Assembly (NCBI GenBank): GCA_001600455.1
Contig: BCKC01000010.1
Location: 688,144-752,143 of the forward strand
DNA length: 64,000 nt
Direction: 5' to 3'
Origin: Endocalyx cinctus
Lineage: Eukaryota > Ascomycota > Sordariomycetes > Amphisphaeriales > Apiosporaceae
Shown here piece by piece: positions 1-12,112 of this stretch. The position numbers and the translations under genes were made by a program. Numbering within the stretch: the stretch's first letter is position 1; each line of letters opens with the position of its first letter. Below the pieces are notes generated by a model. It was not told the DNA's origin and made no database searches. It saw nothing but the letters and a program-made list of their open reading frames with translations.

Positions 1-750
1 GCCAGCTTGTCTACTTTCGCAGGTCATGGATCACTCCGTTACTTTTTTTGGGTTACGTGACGGCTAATACGGATAAGAGTAAAGATTGTTACCAAGCCTC
101 TAAATAGTTTTAGTGCCTGTCTGCCTGTTACCTTAGCTGCTTAGCTAGCATGTTACGCTGATCAGGGTGCTGATGGGTGTTGTAGCCTCAGGCCTGTAGG
201 ATCGTTACCATATGGAGCAGGTTTAGTGAAGGTGTCCACAGTACAAGGTACGCAAAAAAATAATTAGATAAAGTACCTACCTGCCTACCTACCTACCTAA
301 GTAAGTACCTAGGTAGGTATCGAAGCAGCTAAAAGTAAAGTTTGGTACTGCTAAGTACAGAGCTTAAAGTAAGTACTATAAGTAAGCTTCAGGCCACCAA
401 GATTTCTTAAATGTCGTCACTGAATAAAATATTGTCCACGGCATGTGTCAGGTACATCTCCAACGGCTATCACCTGCTACTTGATTCATTTCCATTCATC
501 TCATTCATTTGTCTATCGTACACTTTCGTTCATTACAATTTATACCTTTTGATTCACTTTTACTTGTTCTACATACCTGAAGCGCCTCTTTTTCATAAGT
601 ATTCCGTCTATCATTTGTTTCATCGGTGAAAAAAAAACAACCCATATTTGGCTTAGCCACTTCTGAAGTGTATATAGTGCGCTTAGCTGTCCTTTCTCTT
701 CGCCATAATGGGCATACCATAATCCATCATCTTGCTACTATACTTGGAAG
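1..750. other. Intergenic / upstream region of the Lunapark gene
   Basis: No gene is supported here. The stretch is AT-rich and contains a run of the dispersed TACCTAGGTA-type repeat around 273-320. The short open frames in it have no recognisable motif or splice structure. The last few hundred bases are presumably the promoter and 5' leader of the gene starting at 751. Confidence 0.6.
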
Positions 751-2035
751 ATGGTGTCATTCTGGCCTTGGAAGGTATGTCGTAAAGATTCGTAAAATAC
801 TATCTTAAGATATGGTACTTATATGACAATACTAACCTTTTCCTCTTGCTATTCTCTAGGGTGATGACTCTTCCCCGGCTTCCTTTGAGAAGACACTCTC
901 AACTCTATCCACCAAAATAACCGCGACGCAAGCCCAACTTGATCGCGTGCGAACAAACTCCAGGCGAATAAAAGTATTATGGACTCTGTATTTGACTTTT
1001 GCATACCTGGTTTATGCTATTGTCTTGACTTTGGTTGTGGGATGGAACAACCTTGGCGCAACGGAGTGGACGGGAATGGCTGGCGGTCCTGTTCTGTGAG
1101 TTGAACCCTTTTCCGGAAAATATGCAATTTGAATGAACGCGACCAGCTAATCAGTTGATCTTCATAGTATATACGTAGTACGAACTGCCGTTACGTCCTT
1201 TTTCAGTTATCGCATCGAGAACTTGGAGTCGCGACTCAAAAATCAACAAGCCGAGCGTGCTAAGACGATACAGAAGCTGAAAGATGCCACTAAATATGAC
1301 TCTACTCTCGAGCTGCTGGAAAAATACGGCGGGGAGAAACGGACTCCCGTGAAGAAAGAGAGAGATGACGGAAATAATGGCGGTAGCGAGCAGATAAATA
1401 ACGGATTCGATCAAAATAGTCGTGAAAACCAAGATTCCAACTGGAGTCCAATGCCAAGTGGAAGGACGAACTTGCCACCACCGCCAACAGCGAATATCCA
1501 GAGACCCTCGTCATCCGCCAGCATGCGACAACCTCCTCATGATCCGCGTTATATGACTCCATCACGACCGCAATCCAGCATGTCCCACGAACCAATGGCT
1601 GAATTCGCTCCTAACGCTGGACCTCTACCTTCTACTTATTCTCAGTACAATGTGAACCCCGGCCCACCTCGCTGGTATGATCGTATCATGGACCTCATGA
1701 TGGGCGAGGACGAGATGGCTCCTCAGAACCGTGTTGTCTTGATATGCTCGAAGTGCAGACTCGTCAACGGACAAGCGCCACCAGGCATCAAGAACGTGGC
1801 TGACCTGGGCATGTGGAAATGCATGTCTTGCGGTACCATGAACGGCGAAATAGATGAGGGTCAGAAAATCATGCGCGAGGTTCTCGGGAATAGGAAGGGT
1901 GCTAACGGTAGAAGGGATAGTAGTAAGTCTAGCAATATGAAGGAAGAAGAGAGTGGCGATACGGACGAAGGATCGGAAGCTCAGAGAGCAGATCATCGGA
2001 AGTTAAGAAACAAGAGGTCACAGGCAATACAATAA
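751..2035 (+). CDS. Lunapark family ER-network protein
   Basis: Three exons: 751-774, 860-1095 and 1168-2035 (1128 nt, 375 aa). The introns start GTATGT and GTGAGT and end CTAG and ATAG. The protein opens with MVSFWPWKG, as fungal Lunaparks do. A first hydrophobic segment lies at about residues 43-66 and a second follows the second splice junction (about 82-100). A coiled coil then leads into a disordered Pro/Ser-rich stretch. A C-terminal zinc ribbon is visible: CSKC, then about 25 residues later CMSCG. Lunapark (yeast Lnp1) sits at three-way junctions of ER tubules and works with Sey1/atlastin and reticulons to stabilise them; both ends face the cytosol. The in-frame ATG at 1223 is internal, because starting there would lose both membrane segments. 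Family assignment is firm; exact behaviour here is inferred from homologues. Confidence 0.93.
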
Positions 2036-3596
2036 TGGAAAAACATGGGCTGAGTAAAGCCCATGAATTAGTATCTACTTAAATGACCAAGCATAAGGGA
2101 ACTCAAGGTATTACTTAGGTATTTATTTGTTTACAGAAATATATCAAGCAGTTTAACTAATACTTGAATATTATCATGAGCAGCTTGAATTTTACAAATC
2201 TATATAATACAAGTATATGTATAAATAATAGCTGTTTTTCATATCCTGTACATAGGTTTCCACCTACTTCTTACCAGATATTGAGATTTCCCTCGTCTCA
2301 AAATCGATTGCATCCAATTTATGTGATCTACCACAGCCCTACCCTGTTCCACTTTTTCAGGAACCTAAAAATGGGTTAATTGACTTACTAAATGTCCACT
2401 GCCCACTAAGTCCACGGGGCTACTGGAACATCGATAGGCCATGTCACGTGCTAGGATAAACAACTACCAACCTTAGAACTTGGTGGAAGGATATATATCT
2501 ACTGCCAGGCCTCTTATTTTTTCACTCTAATATACATATATTTTTCCCTCTCGGGGACTGACTATCTGAGCTGTTCAGCTAGATAAATTAGGGCACACTG
2601 CCTTTCTTTCTCTGTAGGCTTCAATAGCGTGCTGGCTTTGTATTTACTCATGAACCAGAAGATAAAACATAATCAAGGGGTTCAAAATATTCATTTTACA
2701 TATACTGGTATCTGGTAAGGCTGTGACAAGTTTTATATAAGGTGGTCATCTTAATCTCAGCCATATAACTCTAGTTAGAAATTAATATTGTGTTCCTCCA
2801 GCCAATATACCTAATTCATATATCTATTTGGAAATTAATGGCATAAATATTATATACTTCGGTATACATCGTGTCATGTTCTGCAAATGCACTGGAATGT
2901 AGGGGTGAGCAGATATTATAGTACTTAGGTGTGCCAATTTAAAACTCTTTTACACCTAATATTATGTTAAGTACCGAGGGACATGATCCTCCTTTTACTG
3001 ATACAAGGTGATATGATTTTGCACAGGTTGCAAAGAAAATTTAACCCAAAAAAGAGTACTCTAATAACATAGATGATACTGATTGCATGACTTTTGGGAA
3101 TTTTAGAAACTGTCACCTGGATACCTTAGGTAGGTATATATGTACTTATAATATCTATCTGACATTGTTTGGTTGTTACTCTGGTAACTCGTCATGTTCC
3201 TATTAGAGTAGGGAAAGAATTATATTTTATTCCAAGGCTTTAAAATACATTGTTATATAGTGGTTGGTATGTACTCCCAATTGGTACCTATAAGTACTAT
3301 ATGTGTGTGTAGTTAATTATTTGGCAAACAAAAAAAAATAAAAAAAAAAGATAAAATAGATAAAATAAAAATCAATATGTAAATAAACAGGCAGAAAAAT
3401 AGACCGTGACTGCCTAACTTAACAGCAAGATAATTATGCGACTAAGTCACGTATTTCAATATAGGTTTTGATACTTCTCTCAATTATCGCGTATCTTCCT
3501 ACATCCTTCAACAATCGCGTATCTCTCTTGTTTCTCTCCACCCACACAACACCAAGACACGCCTTTTAGACGCATATCAATCAAATCGTCGCCAAG
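2036..3596. other. Intergenic, AT-rich, nothing recognised
   Basis: About 1.56 kb of AT-rich DNA between two genes on the same strand. It contains one copy of the TAGGTAGGTA motif near 3125-3138 and A-rich runs at 3330-3370. I see no coding region, tRNA or mobile element. The 3' part must carry the promoter of the next gene. Confidence 0.55.
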
Positions 3597-5659
3597 ATGG
3601 CAGGTAATCTCATATATTTGATTTTCTGTGAAAAGCATAAACATGTCATTTGTCCTGATTGTCATGTTAATTGCACAGTTTCCGGTCCCGACACCTATGG
3701 AACTGCCAATGTCAACGAACTTATTGTGAAACAAGGCAGCTCGATTGTTGAAACTACTATTGATCATCCTTCCTGCAATACTGTTGTTTTTACCTGGCTT
3801 CCTTCTGACTCTACCTCTGAAGCTGGAAAGGCAAAACTTCATCTTGTCAGTCAGCTTGTTCGAAACGACATACTTCAAACCTCCAAATCATTGGCTGCAG
3901 GCTTGGGTTGGCTACCTCTATTCATTCCTCAATTTGACGAACAAGTCGTCGGAACAATCCCTCTTCATCAACAATACCAGGCTCTACGCGTTTGTGACGT
4001 CATGCCTCCTAAACCCTCTAACCCGTCTACCGTCAAGATGGACGACTGCCAGCAGTGCCAACTTACTTGGCTACGCGGTCCTGACGATCCCGTCATGCAT
4101 TCTCACCCGTACCATAACTCTAGTAAGTACAACGCGTATTCATTTCTTATGTTTCCATTCTGCATTAAACAAAATTTCCCGATACATTTGCCTTGAGATA
4201 AAGCTCGGCAAGATGAATCATTTTTCCACAGATCTTCTATGCAAATTATAATCTTTTTTTTTTTTTCAAGTTACTAACCTCTATTAAAGTCATACCTGAA
4301 CATGCCGCTTCCATGAACACCAGCATTCGCTCCATCGTCGTAGGCATCGACGGAAACCTCCGTCCTCGCAAGAAAGGCGAGAAAAGAGGGGATCCCCGCC
4401 CCGGCGTCGCTCGACTTGGCGTTTACTTCGGCAAAGGATCCAAATACAACGACAACCAGTTCTTTTGCTTTAACAGTAACCGAACCGCAACCAAGCGTAT
4501 GGCGGAGATCCAGGCCGCTGGCTTTGCCGTGGAGCTCATCGAGAATAAAGTCATCCCCGATTGGCTCGAGTCCGTCGAGGTCGCCGAGGCTGAAGCGGCT
4601 GCCGCTGCTGAGGCTGCTGCTACCGAGGAGTCCGCTGCCGCTAAGGGTAAAAGCAAGCCCAGAGCCCCCAAGAAGTCGAAGGGCAAGCAGAAGAAAGGAA
4701 AGAAGGGCAAGAGAGGCGGTAAGAAGAAGGGAAAGGCTGGCGCTGAAGCCGCCAAGGTTGCCGAGGACGAGCACTCTAGCGACGGTGATTCTGATAACGA
4801 GGCTTCCGACAACGAGGAAGCTGCCGAGGCCACTAAGACCGAAGACACCAATACCAACACCGAGGCTATCGACAAGAAAGTCGACGTTACTGATAAGAAG
4901 GCTCAGACTACTGATGCCAAGACTGCTGAGACCACCACCGAGGTTTCTTTCGAGGCCGCCGACGAAGAAAAGAAGGCTAAGCGTGCCCCCATCATTGTCC
5001 CTAAGTATTTTGTCGAGCGTCCATTCGATGTCGAAGAGACCGTCGCTGGCCCTTCCAACAGCGGAGCTACCGCTAAGGATGAAACCACCAACGATGACGA
5101 TGGAAAGGACACCTCAACCTCCAAGTACAGCGGTATGCAGGACGCACAGTACTCTAGCGAGCGTCCCTTCGAGCTAACCGAAGCCGAATCCGCCGCTATC
5201 CCGGAAGATGTGAAGAATCAGAAGGGCAAGGAGAAGCAGGAAGAGGTGAAGATCAAGCCCGAGACCAAGGGCGGACCGAAAACCTTGCGCGTCATCGTCA
5301 AGACGACCTCGGCGGACCTCATGCGCATCGTGACCGAGTACTCACCTCGCATCCGCAAGAACGCGGTCACGGGCGAGTGCAAGATGTACAAGTCCGCGGA
5401 TCTCGAGGAGACCGAGACCGAGGAGTTCGAGTACGCGCAGGAAGTCTTCTGCCTGATCGACAATGCCGTACGCATTGAAGATGCGTTCCCTGGCCTGACC
5501 GTCTCCTTCTACTGGTGGCTGGTCGACCAGGACCAGAACAAGGGTGCTCAGAAACTCGCGGACACTTCGCGAGATGGGGACCTTCTGGGGGAGAAGAAGG
5601 TCCCCTTGGAGAAGTTGTACTTCTGCTTGGATGACGGCACTGAGCCTCTGGCTCAGTAG
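3597..5659 (+). CDS. Degenerate RNase H-like protein split by a large charged insertion
   Basis: Two exons, 3597-4122 and 4290-5659 (1896 nt, 631 aa). The donor is GTAAGT and the intron ends with a TACTAAC-like branch site before AAAG. The ATG has a good context (CCAAGATGGC). Residues 1-175 carry two Cys pairs (CPDC near residue 19 and CQQC near 157, followed by LTWLRG), perhaps a zinc-binding head. The RNase H fold starts at about 188: strand 1 is SIVVGIDGN with Asp196, and the AEIQAAG helix carries Glu248. The fold is then interrupted from about 268 to 507 by an Ala/Glu/Lys-rich low-complexity stretch holding two ERPF motifs. It resumes with RVIVKTTSADLMRIVTEY and ends with a recognisable final helix (QNKGAQKLADTS). 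The third and fourth catalytic acids appear replaced by Thr and Gln, so hydrolysis is doubtful. The family is common in fungi; its role is unknown to me. Confidence 0.82.
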
Positions 5660-6724
5660 CTGAAAAAAAGCTGGTTTGGGGGGGGGGGCGGGGGAGAGGA
5701 TAGAAAAAAGCTGGATCAATGGGTTCGATAGAGCTTGCATGCTAAGAACTAAGATAGATTAATTGATCCAAAAGCTATCAAAATGTAGATCTTAACTTGA
5801 TACGTGATGATGAACAAGGAATAGAATACCGCTGTGCGGAACAACGTAATTCCAGTTGGGTGCTGTCCAGATCAGCGGGTAAGCTGACCGACAGGAAGAG
5901 ATCGTATTCTCGGGATGTAGGCCGTACGTAATATGTAAATCACAAAGAAAATCTGGCCTTCCAGTCGTGAGGAGAACACACGATGTCTTCAAAACTCTTT
6001 TCTGGAAAATTAATGAATTCTGGTGTATCCTATAGGGCAACGGTTTGATCTCAAGGAACATAGCCGAGAACAGCCTACTGTTTTATAGAAAACAAGCCGT
6101 TTCATTGGAGATTCCCAAGCACCCATTTTCCTGTACAGGCCCCCGACCCGGTACTACTCTGGCTGCTCCTGGCACCTTATCGAATAGAAAGCTAAAAATA
6201 ATTAAATGATTAAGATGAAATGTTTATATATATAAGCAGGTTTACGTATTAATTATGAATGAGATAAATGAAGGATAAATTAATACAGTTTAAAATTTGG
6301 GAAGCGAAATATATATATATATATATATATAATAGTACCTAAGCAGTAATAACGGGTGTATTATTTGTTGAGAAATTCATAAGATCCGTTGCTGCTGATC
6401 GCTGACCGCTTGATTCCGCTTTCAATGCCTATTTGGGATGACATGGTATGTTGAGGGATTGGGGATCTCACGGATTCCGCGGAGCTGTTCAAAAACAAGA
6501 TGTAACTTAAGAAATATGGACATATAAAAACCCAAAAGAAATGTTATATTTTCTTTTGCTCTTTTTCCTTTTTTTTTTTTTGTTTTTGATCCCCTTATTA
6601 TATAGCCAAGAATATAGTTATTCATCCGGTGGATGATAAAAACTTGTTTAGACTTCTCCAAATCTCGCCACAGCGGGTGGTAGACGTCCCTTAAAACTAT
6701 ATAGAAAGTTGTCTCTTCCGAGAC
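5660..6724. other. Intergenic with G-run and AT microsatellite
   Basis: No gene supported. Just after the stop is a G-rich run (about 5678-5695), flanked by two copies of AAAAAAGCTGG. A perfect AT dinucleotide array lies at about 6309-6332. A TATA-like CTATATAG at 6698-6705 is close to the next start codon. Confidence 0.55.
6309..6332. repeat. (AT)n microsatellite
   Basis: An uninterrupted AT dinucleotide run of about 24 bases in intergenic DNA. Confidence 0.9.
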
Positions 6725-8414
6725 ATGGATCCATCCAAAAAGTTCCGCGTCATAATAATAGGGGGAGGACCGAACGGGCTGTACACGGCTCACGCCCTAG
6801 CGGCCGCCGGCATCGATTATGTGTTACTAGAACGCCAACCGGAAATCGTGCAGTACCGCGGGGCTGTTATCATCCGTAAGTTTCACAAAAAAATAGCTTT
6901 CCACCTCCTTTTTCTCTGTCTGAACTGCACGAAAATAACAGACATGATACTAAACAAATTGGCCTACTTTTTTCCTTCCCCTCACTAAATAGTATTCCCG
7001 CCCGCGGTTCGGCAACTGCATCAGATTGGGCTGTTTGAGCGTGCTCGGGACACCTCGGTTCATATGACCCGACGTATAGTGCTACTGCAAGACGGGACGG
7101 AATACTGGGGTGGTGATACATGGGAATATCTTAACGATGAGTAAGTATCACTAAAAAAAAAAGGACTAAAATTGTTTCCTATCTTGTATCTTTGTCACTT
7201 CTTTCGCGATGTTAAAATACGTGCACGACAATACGTCAAACCCGCTAATCAGATGAGCGCGCACGCGCGCGCGCAACGCTCGATGCTGTAGCCTCGGATA
7301 TCCGACCCTGGGCTTCTCGCGCGCCGACTTGATCCAGATCCTATACGAAGGGCTGCCCGAGCGGGCCTCCCGGGTGAAGACGAGCGCTCACGTGACCTCG
7401 ATGGAGACGACGTCGTCGGGGGTCCGCGTCCACCTGCGGGACGGCAGCATCGAGGAAGGAACCATCGTGATCGGCGCCGACGGGGTGCACAGTCGGACAC
7501 GAGAGCTGATACGGCGGCTCAACCGCCCTCCCGAAGCCAGAGAGGCGGACGAAAAAAGGAAGCAAAAGCATCCGATGCGAGCCGAGTTCGTCTCGATATT
7601 TGGTCGCGCGCCTAACGACGATTTTCGTATCGAGAAGGGTGTCTTCTCCGAGATGCATGCTACGGGGATGGCGTCCCAGTCCGTGGTGTGCGAGGACGCG
7701 GTGTACTTCACCCTGAGCCGGAAACTTCCTCAACCGATTCCGTACGAGCCTGGAAATAGCGACATCACCAATAACAATAGCAGTAATAGTAACGCGACGT
7801 CATCGTCAAAAGTTTTCAGCGACGAGGAGATGCAGGCTTTCGTCGAGCCCTTCCTCGACGCGCACGTGTTCCCGAACGTCAAGTTTCGGGACCTGTGGGC
7901 GGCTAGGGACGTGCCGCACGCCCGGATGCTGTACCAGCAGGAAGGGTGCGTGGGAGGAGGAGAAGACGAACGATGGTATCACGGGGGCAGGGTGGTCCTC
8001 GTTGGCGACGCCATCGTCAAGATGACCTCGATTTACGGCATGGGAGCCAGTTCCGGGTTCGGATCCGCCGCCGTCCTGGTCAACCAGCTGCGTCGGGTTT
8101 TGCTCGAAAGCGAGGAGCGCGAGACCCCGACCGTGGATGAGCTCGAACGCGCGTTTGAGAGATACCAGAAAATGCGCCTGAAGTATAGCCGGAAGGTGTG
8201 CACCAATTCCGAGCTGGCGACGAGGATGGCCGTTTGGGACCCGTGGCTACCCTGGTTGCTGGACAGGATCTGGCTCCCTTTCCTAAACGTGCGATTTTTC
8301 GTCTCGTGGGCGCTCAGCCCGGTTCTGAAGAATGGAAAGCTTCTCGATTTCGTACCGTTTGATGGTCGTAGTGGGACGGTACCATGGGATATCGTGCCCT
8401 GTAAAAAGGCGTAG
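6725..8414 (+). CDS. FAD-dependent monooxygenase (paralogue of the gene at 44888-46290)
   Basis: Three exons: 6725-6875, 6993-7140 and 7292-8414 (1422 nt, 473 aa). Both donors are GTAAGT and the acceptors are ATAG and GTAG. Splicing gives a continuous class A flavoprotein fold. An N-terminal FAD-binding loop (IIIGGGPNGLYTAHALAAAG) is at residues 9-28, and a GADGVHSRTR motif sits near 160. The second FAD motif, VVLVGDA, is followed by IVKMTSIYGMGASSG. In most relatives GD is followed by AAH; here the His is Val, and the paralogue at 44888-46290 also lacks it. The C-terminal 100 residues include an aromatic, possibly membrane-associating segment (WDPWLPWLLDRIWLPF). The family includes PaxM/Pyr5-type epoxidases of meroterpenoid and indole-diterpene pathways, but the substrate here is unknown. 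Neighbours do not form an obvious pathway. Confidence 0.88.
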
Positions 8415-8849
8415 GAGGTGTGTTCCTTTACGTTTCCAATAGTAAGCCAATAATGATGTCTAATAAAATCTAAGGCACTCAGTATCGTGGCCATCTACCC
8501 GCTCTGTGTAGTAATATAGTGTACTGTATACAACTCCTCACATTCAATATATACTTTATATACCCTCCTCACTACACTTATCTCAGGTGTTTGACATACA
8601 ACCCTGGCTGTTTGACAGATTGGTTCACTCATAAGTTTGTTGATAATAATGACATCTAGAATCTTCTTTTCTTTCTAATCACTTCGATGCTATTAGTCTA
8701 TTATCGTTGCGAATATGTACTGCAAGCTTATCTCGACAATTAGTTATATAACCGTGAATATAAACTCCTGAAGCGATGCATCCGTGCATATATATCTTTC
8801 GTTATTCCCTTTCATTACGGGCTCATTCATTCATGTCGTAACCTTTCTA
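8415..8849. other. Intergenic between convergent genes
   Basis: About 435 bp separating the 3' ends of the convergent monooxygenase and CBS/PB1 genes. AT-rich; presumably both 3' UTRs. Nothing else seen. Confidence 0.55.
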
Positions 8850-11238
8850 TCAACGGCTCGACAACCTCGCGATCGTGAACACACCGACAATAACAACTGC
8901 GAGAGTGACGATAGCACCGGGAAGCAGCAGCTCATTCGGCACACCGGCAATGACCTGCTCAGGCTCGTGGTGAACGTGAGTCTTCTTACGGTGTCTAACC
9001 GTGGCGTAGTCGTCCTCCTCGCTCTCGTCCTCTGACGATTCCTCCACGTGTCGTCTTCGTCGACGAATGTCCGACGGAGCAGAACTCGCAGGTGGCGTAG
9101 CAATCGGCGGTTCAGGTTGCGGCGCAACTACGGAGACGGGCGGTTTTTCGGGATCGTGGACAAATAGATCTACCTTATCGTGATGATTCTGTCGAGCAAG
9201 TAGGATGGCCTCGAGGAGATCCTGATCAGTTGTGATGCTGACGCTATCACCTTCGTCGTCAAGATAGCTCAAAGCAAAGCCGCCGGAGCTAAGGGTGCCA
9301 TCTTCCACCATGGGCATCCCACCAATGGCCTCCATCTCGTTGCCGAGCTTGGACGCTACGTTCGCGACGAATTGTGCAACTCCTTGGCTGGCGATCACCT
9401 GGAGTCGGTGGACTCGCCCACTCGGAGCCTTAAACTTGAACGCGAACGGCATTTCCGCCGGCGCGTGATCGGCGATCATCGAGCGCGAGGGCGATTCTAG
9501 ACCGATGTGGGATGCACTATCGCCCGGGGCAACCGAGTCCATGCGCTCGCGAGTAATTTCAGGAGACATCATTGAACGTGAAGCCATTGTACCGGGGTGG
9601 TGACTACCATGGTGGCTTCCATCGCCCGAGACCATAGATTCCGTCTCGTTGTCAAGAGAGAGCCAAAATTTGTTCCACGCCGGACCTTCGCTGTCCCCAG
9701 AAGACATAGTGTTGATCTGCTCGAGAGTGGCGTACGTGAGCTTCAGGACGTCCACCATACCTACGATCTCACCTTCGCCATTCATGACGGGTAAGTTTAG
9801 GTAGTGACCATCTACAAGATCCCGAGTTAGAGAAAACGAAAGTTACATTATTGGAAGCGGATGGGGTTATAGGCTTACCGTGCATCTTGCGGAGAGCAGC
9901 TTGGATGCTCATCTCCATAGGCGCAAAGTCCGGGTGCGGTGTCATAACACGAACAACGCTGCAGTTGGCGGGATCTAGCCCGGGGGCAATAACTCGCAGA
10001 ACTACATCCTTGCTGGTGAAAATACCAGTAATCTGACCCTGGTCTTGGACTAATACGGCGGTTGTGTGGTTCTCCTTCATCAGCATGGCTGCCTCTTTGA
10101 CGGAGGTTCTAACGCTAACGGTGGTCGGGGGCATGCCATTAAGGACCGATTCCAAAGTCGGACCGGACATCTTAGAGCGGAGAGCTTCAACGTATTGAAT
10201 AATTTGCTGAGGTTGACTTGTACCGAGTTCAGACTGGACACCCTCCAGAGCGGCATAGAGCTTGGTGGAAGAAGCATAGGCCCGTTCTAACTTCTCCATC
10301 GCATCGTAAAAACATTTTGTGATATCTAAAATACCCGAGATATCCTGATTTTCGTCCATGACAGGGAGATGTCGGAAGCCTTTTCGAACCATAAGATCGA
10401 GAGCATCGGTAGCACTTGTATCGGTACGAGCACAAAGGGGGTTCTTTGTCATAATTTCAGCAATGGTTACGTTGTTGGCCTTCTGACCGGTTCCGACTAC
10501 ACGGAAGGCCAGATCCTTGGCGGTGAAGATACCGGCGATACGGTCATCCTCGTCGGTAACCAGAACGCAATCTTCCCTCTTAGCTGCCATCAGCTGTGCG
10601 GCTTCGGCGACGGTAGTTGCGGGCTTGATCTGTAGAGCAGGACTGGGCTTCAAAGCGAGGACGGTACCGGGCGGGGCTTTACGTGAGTGTCGAGCTCGGC
10701 TGGCCAAGTGCTTCTTCTTGGAGAGATCACTCTCCAACTTTCTACGGATAGCCTGGCGGTAATAGTCAGTATCCATAATCTGTTGTTGAGCCATATAGTA
10801 TGTCTCATAATCTAGTGAAGCGTAGGCGTTGTAAGACATGTTGACGATGTTATTCTTGTTTACAAGACAGGAAATATTCGAGACGATAAGATATCGATCA
10901 GAAAAAGATTATATAAAAAAAGAAGCATGGGTATATAATAGAGAAATACCGTGGGCGAACACTGCAAAAAAAAAAAAAAAAACCTCCGGCATCATAAAAG
11001 AAACATAGCATAGGGATGGATATCTTATTATACTCACCTCATCTCGTTTGCTTTGCTTTTGTCTGCTAGCACTAACACCGGAAGCTACTTCACTCATAGC
11101 TGGTTGTTGGGTATGACTTGGATGGGGATGGTTTTCAACAACCGGCCTAGGAATGTTTGAAGATGAAGGACTTGCGTTGTGCAGAGAATTTCCTCCTCTG
11201 GCTTGGCCACGACTGGGTGTTCCTCTTACGGTAGACAT
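8850..11238 (-). CDS. CBS-domain and PB1-domain membrane-anchored protein (mug70-like)
   Basis: Three exons on the minus strand: 11238-11038, 10752-9879 and 9811-8850 (2037 nt, 678 aa). Splicing links a disordered, Ser-rich N terminus (67 residues ending KRDE) to AIRRKLESDLSKKK. Two pairs of CBS motifs follow: one pair around residues 100-230, with MAAKREDCVLVTDEDDRIAG, and one around 265-395, with MKENHTTAVLVQDQGQITG. A PB1 domain is at about 480-570 (FKFKAPSGRVHRLQV ... YLDDEGDSVSITTDQDL). A single hydrophobic C-terminal segment (LPGAIVTLAVVIVGVFTIA) ends almost at the stop, like a tail anchor. The organisation matches fission-yeast mug70-type proteins. CBS pairs usually bind adenine nucleotides and PB1 domains mediate protein pairing; the cell process is not known to me. 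Confidence 0.9.
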
Positions 11239-12112
11239 TCTTGCATGAAATTTGCGGAGCTTTGCAAAATTACAGGTGATTTCACCAGATAATGCAGGGG
11301 AGAATAGACGGTAACAGATTAATGTTAAGTTATATACCGAATGTCAATAACTTTGAAATATTCATCGAGTAAATACTTCTATTGGAGAATAATGTCAATC
11401 AAAGAAATATTGACAGATATCTAACGAGTCAAGGAAGAGAGGAATGATTCAAATACATAAAAAAGAAAAGGGATTTCTTTAATTTTCGTCAAAATATTTT
11501 GGATTCCGAATATAGCGCGCCTTATCGGGAGATAATAGTGGACCATCCAAGCCCATCATAAGTTGTCTCGGTGATCTTATAGGCTGAAGGATGATAGAAC
11601 AGGTGACTTTATTGGTGAATTGGGAGAGCTAAATCTAGACAGGTTTAGTTATAAATATTCACTGAAATTCAGGTGAGGGGGACGTTAAAAAGTAGCGGTA
11701 TCCTTGTAAAGCATGTGTTAAGTTAGCAGGTGGCAGGTTAGAATCGTTACATACTTAGTTAGATGGCTGGGCTGGTTAGGCTGTTAGGTGTTAGGCGGTC
11801 TAGTAGTTCAGTTAGGTAAATCTAGTGTATTCATGCTCTTTTAGTTACATGAATCTGTTAAAGTGATATTTGCTGCCACGCTGGAGCCCCGCCATCCATG
11901 GATGTTGCCAGAGATGTACATCGGCCCGGCATTATATTTAACCGCATCTATCTAAGCTTAGCTTTATCGAGAACCTTCATTGGAAAGGCTTCTTGAAGTA
12001 AGTTATTTTATCTTAGGGAAGACAAAATATAAGTCGCCATATAGAGGTGAACTACAGCAAAAGTGTCTACTTTATATTTCACTAATGTTATGAAATATAA
12101 TTTGTATTTATC
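11239..12112. other. Divergent intergenic region
   Basis: About 870 bp between the divergently transcribed CBS/PB1 and uS2m genes, so it must hold both promoters. AT-rich, with a T(T)AGGTTAG-rich patch around 11720-11825. No further gene or element recognised. Confidence 0.55.
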
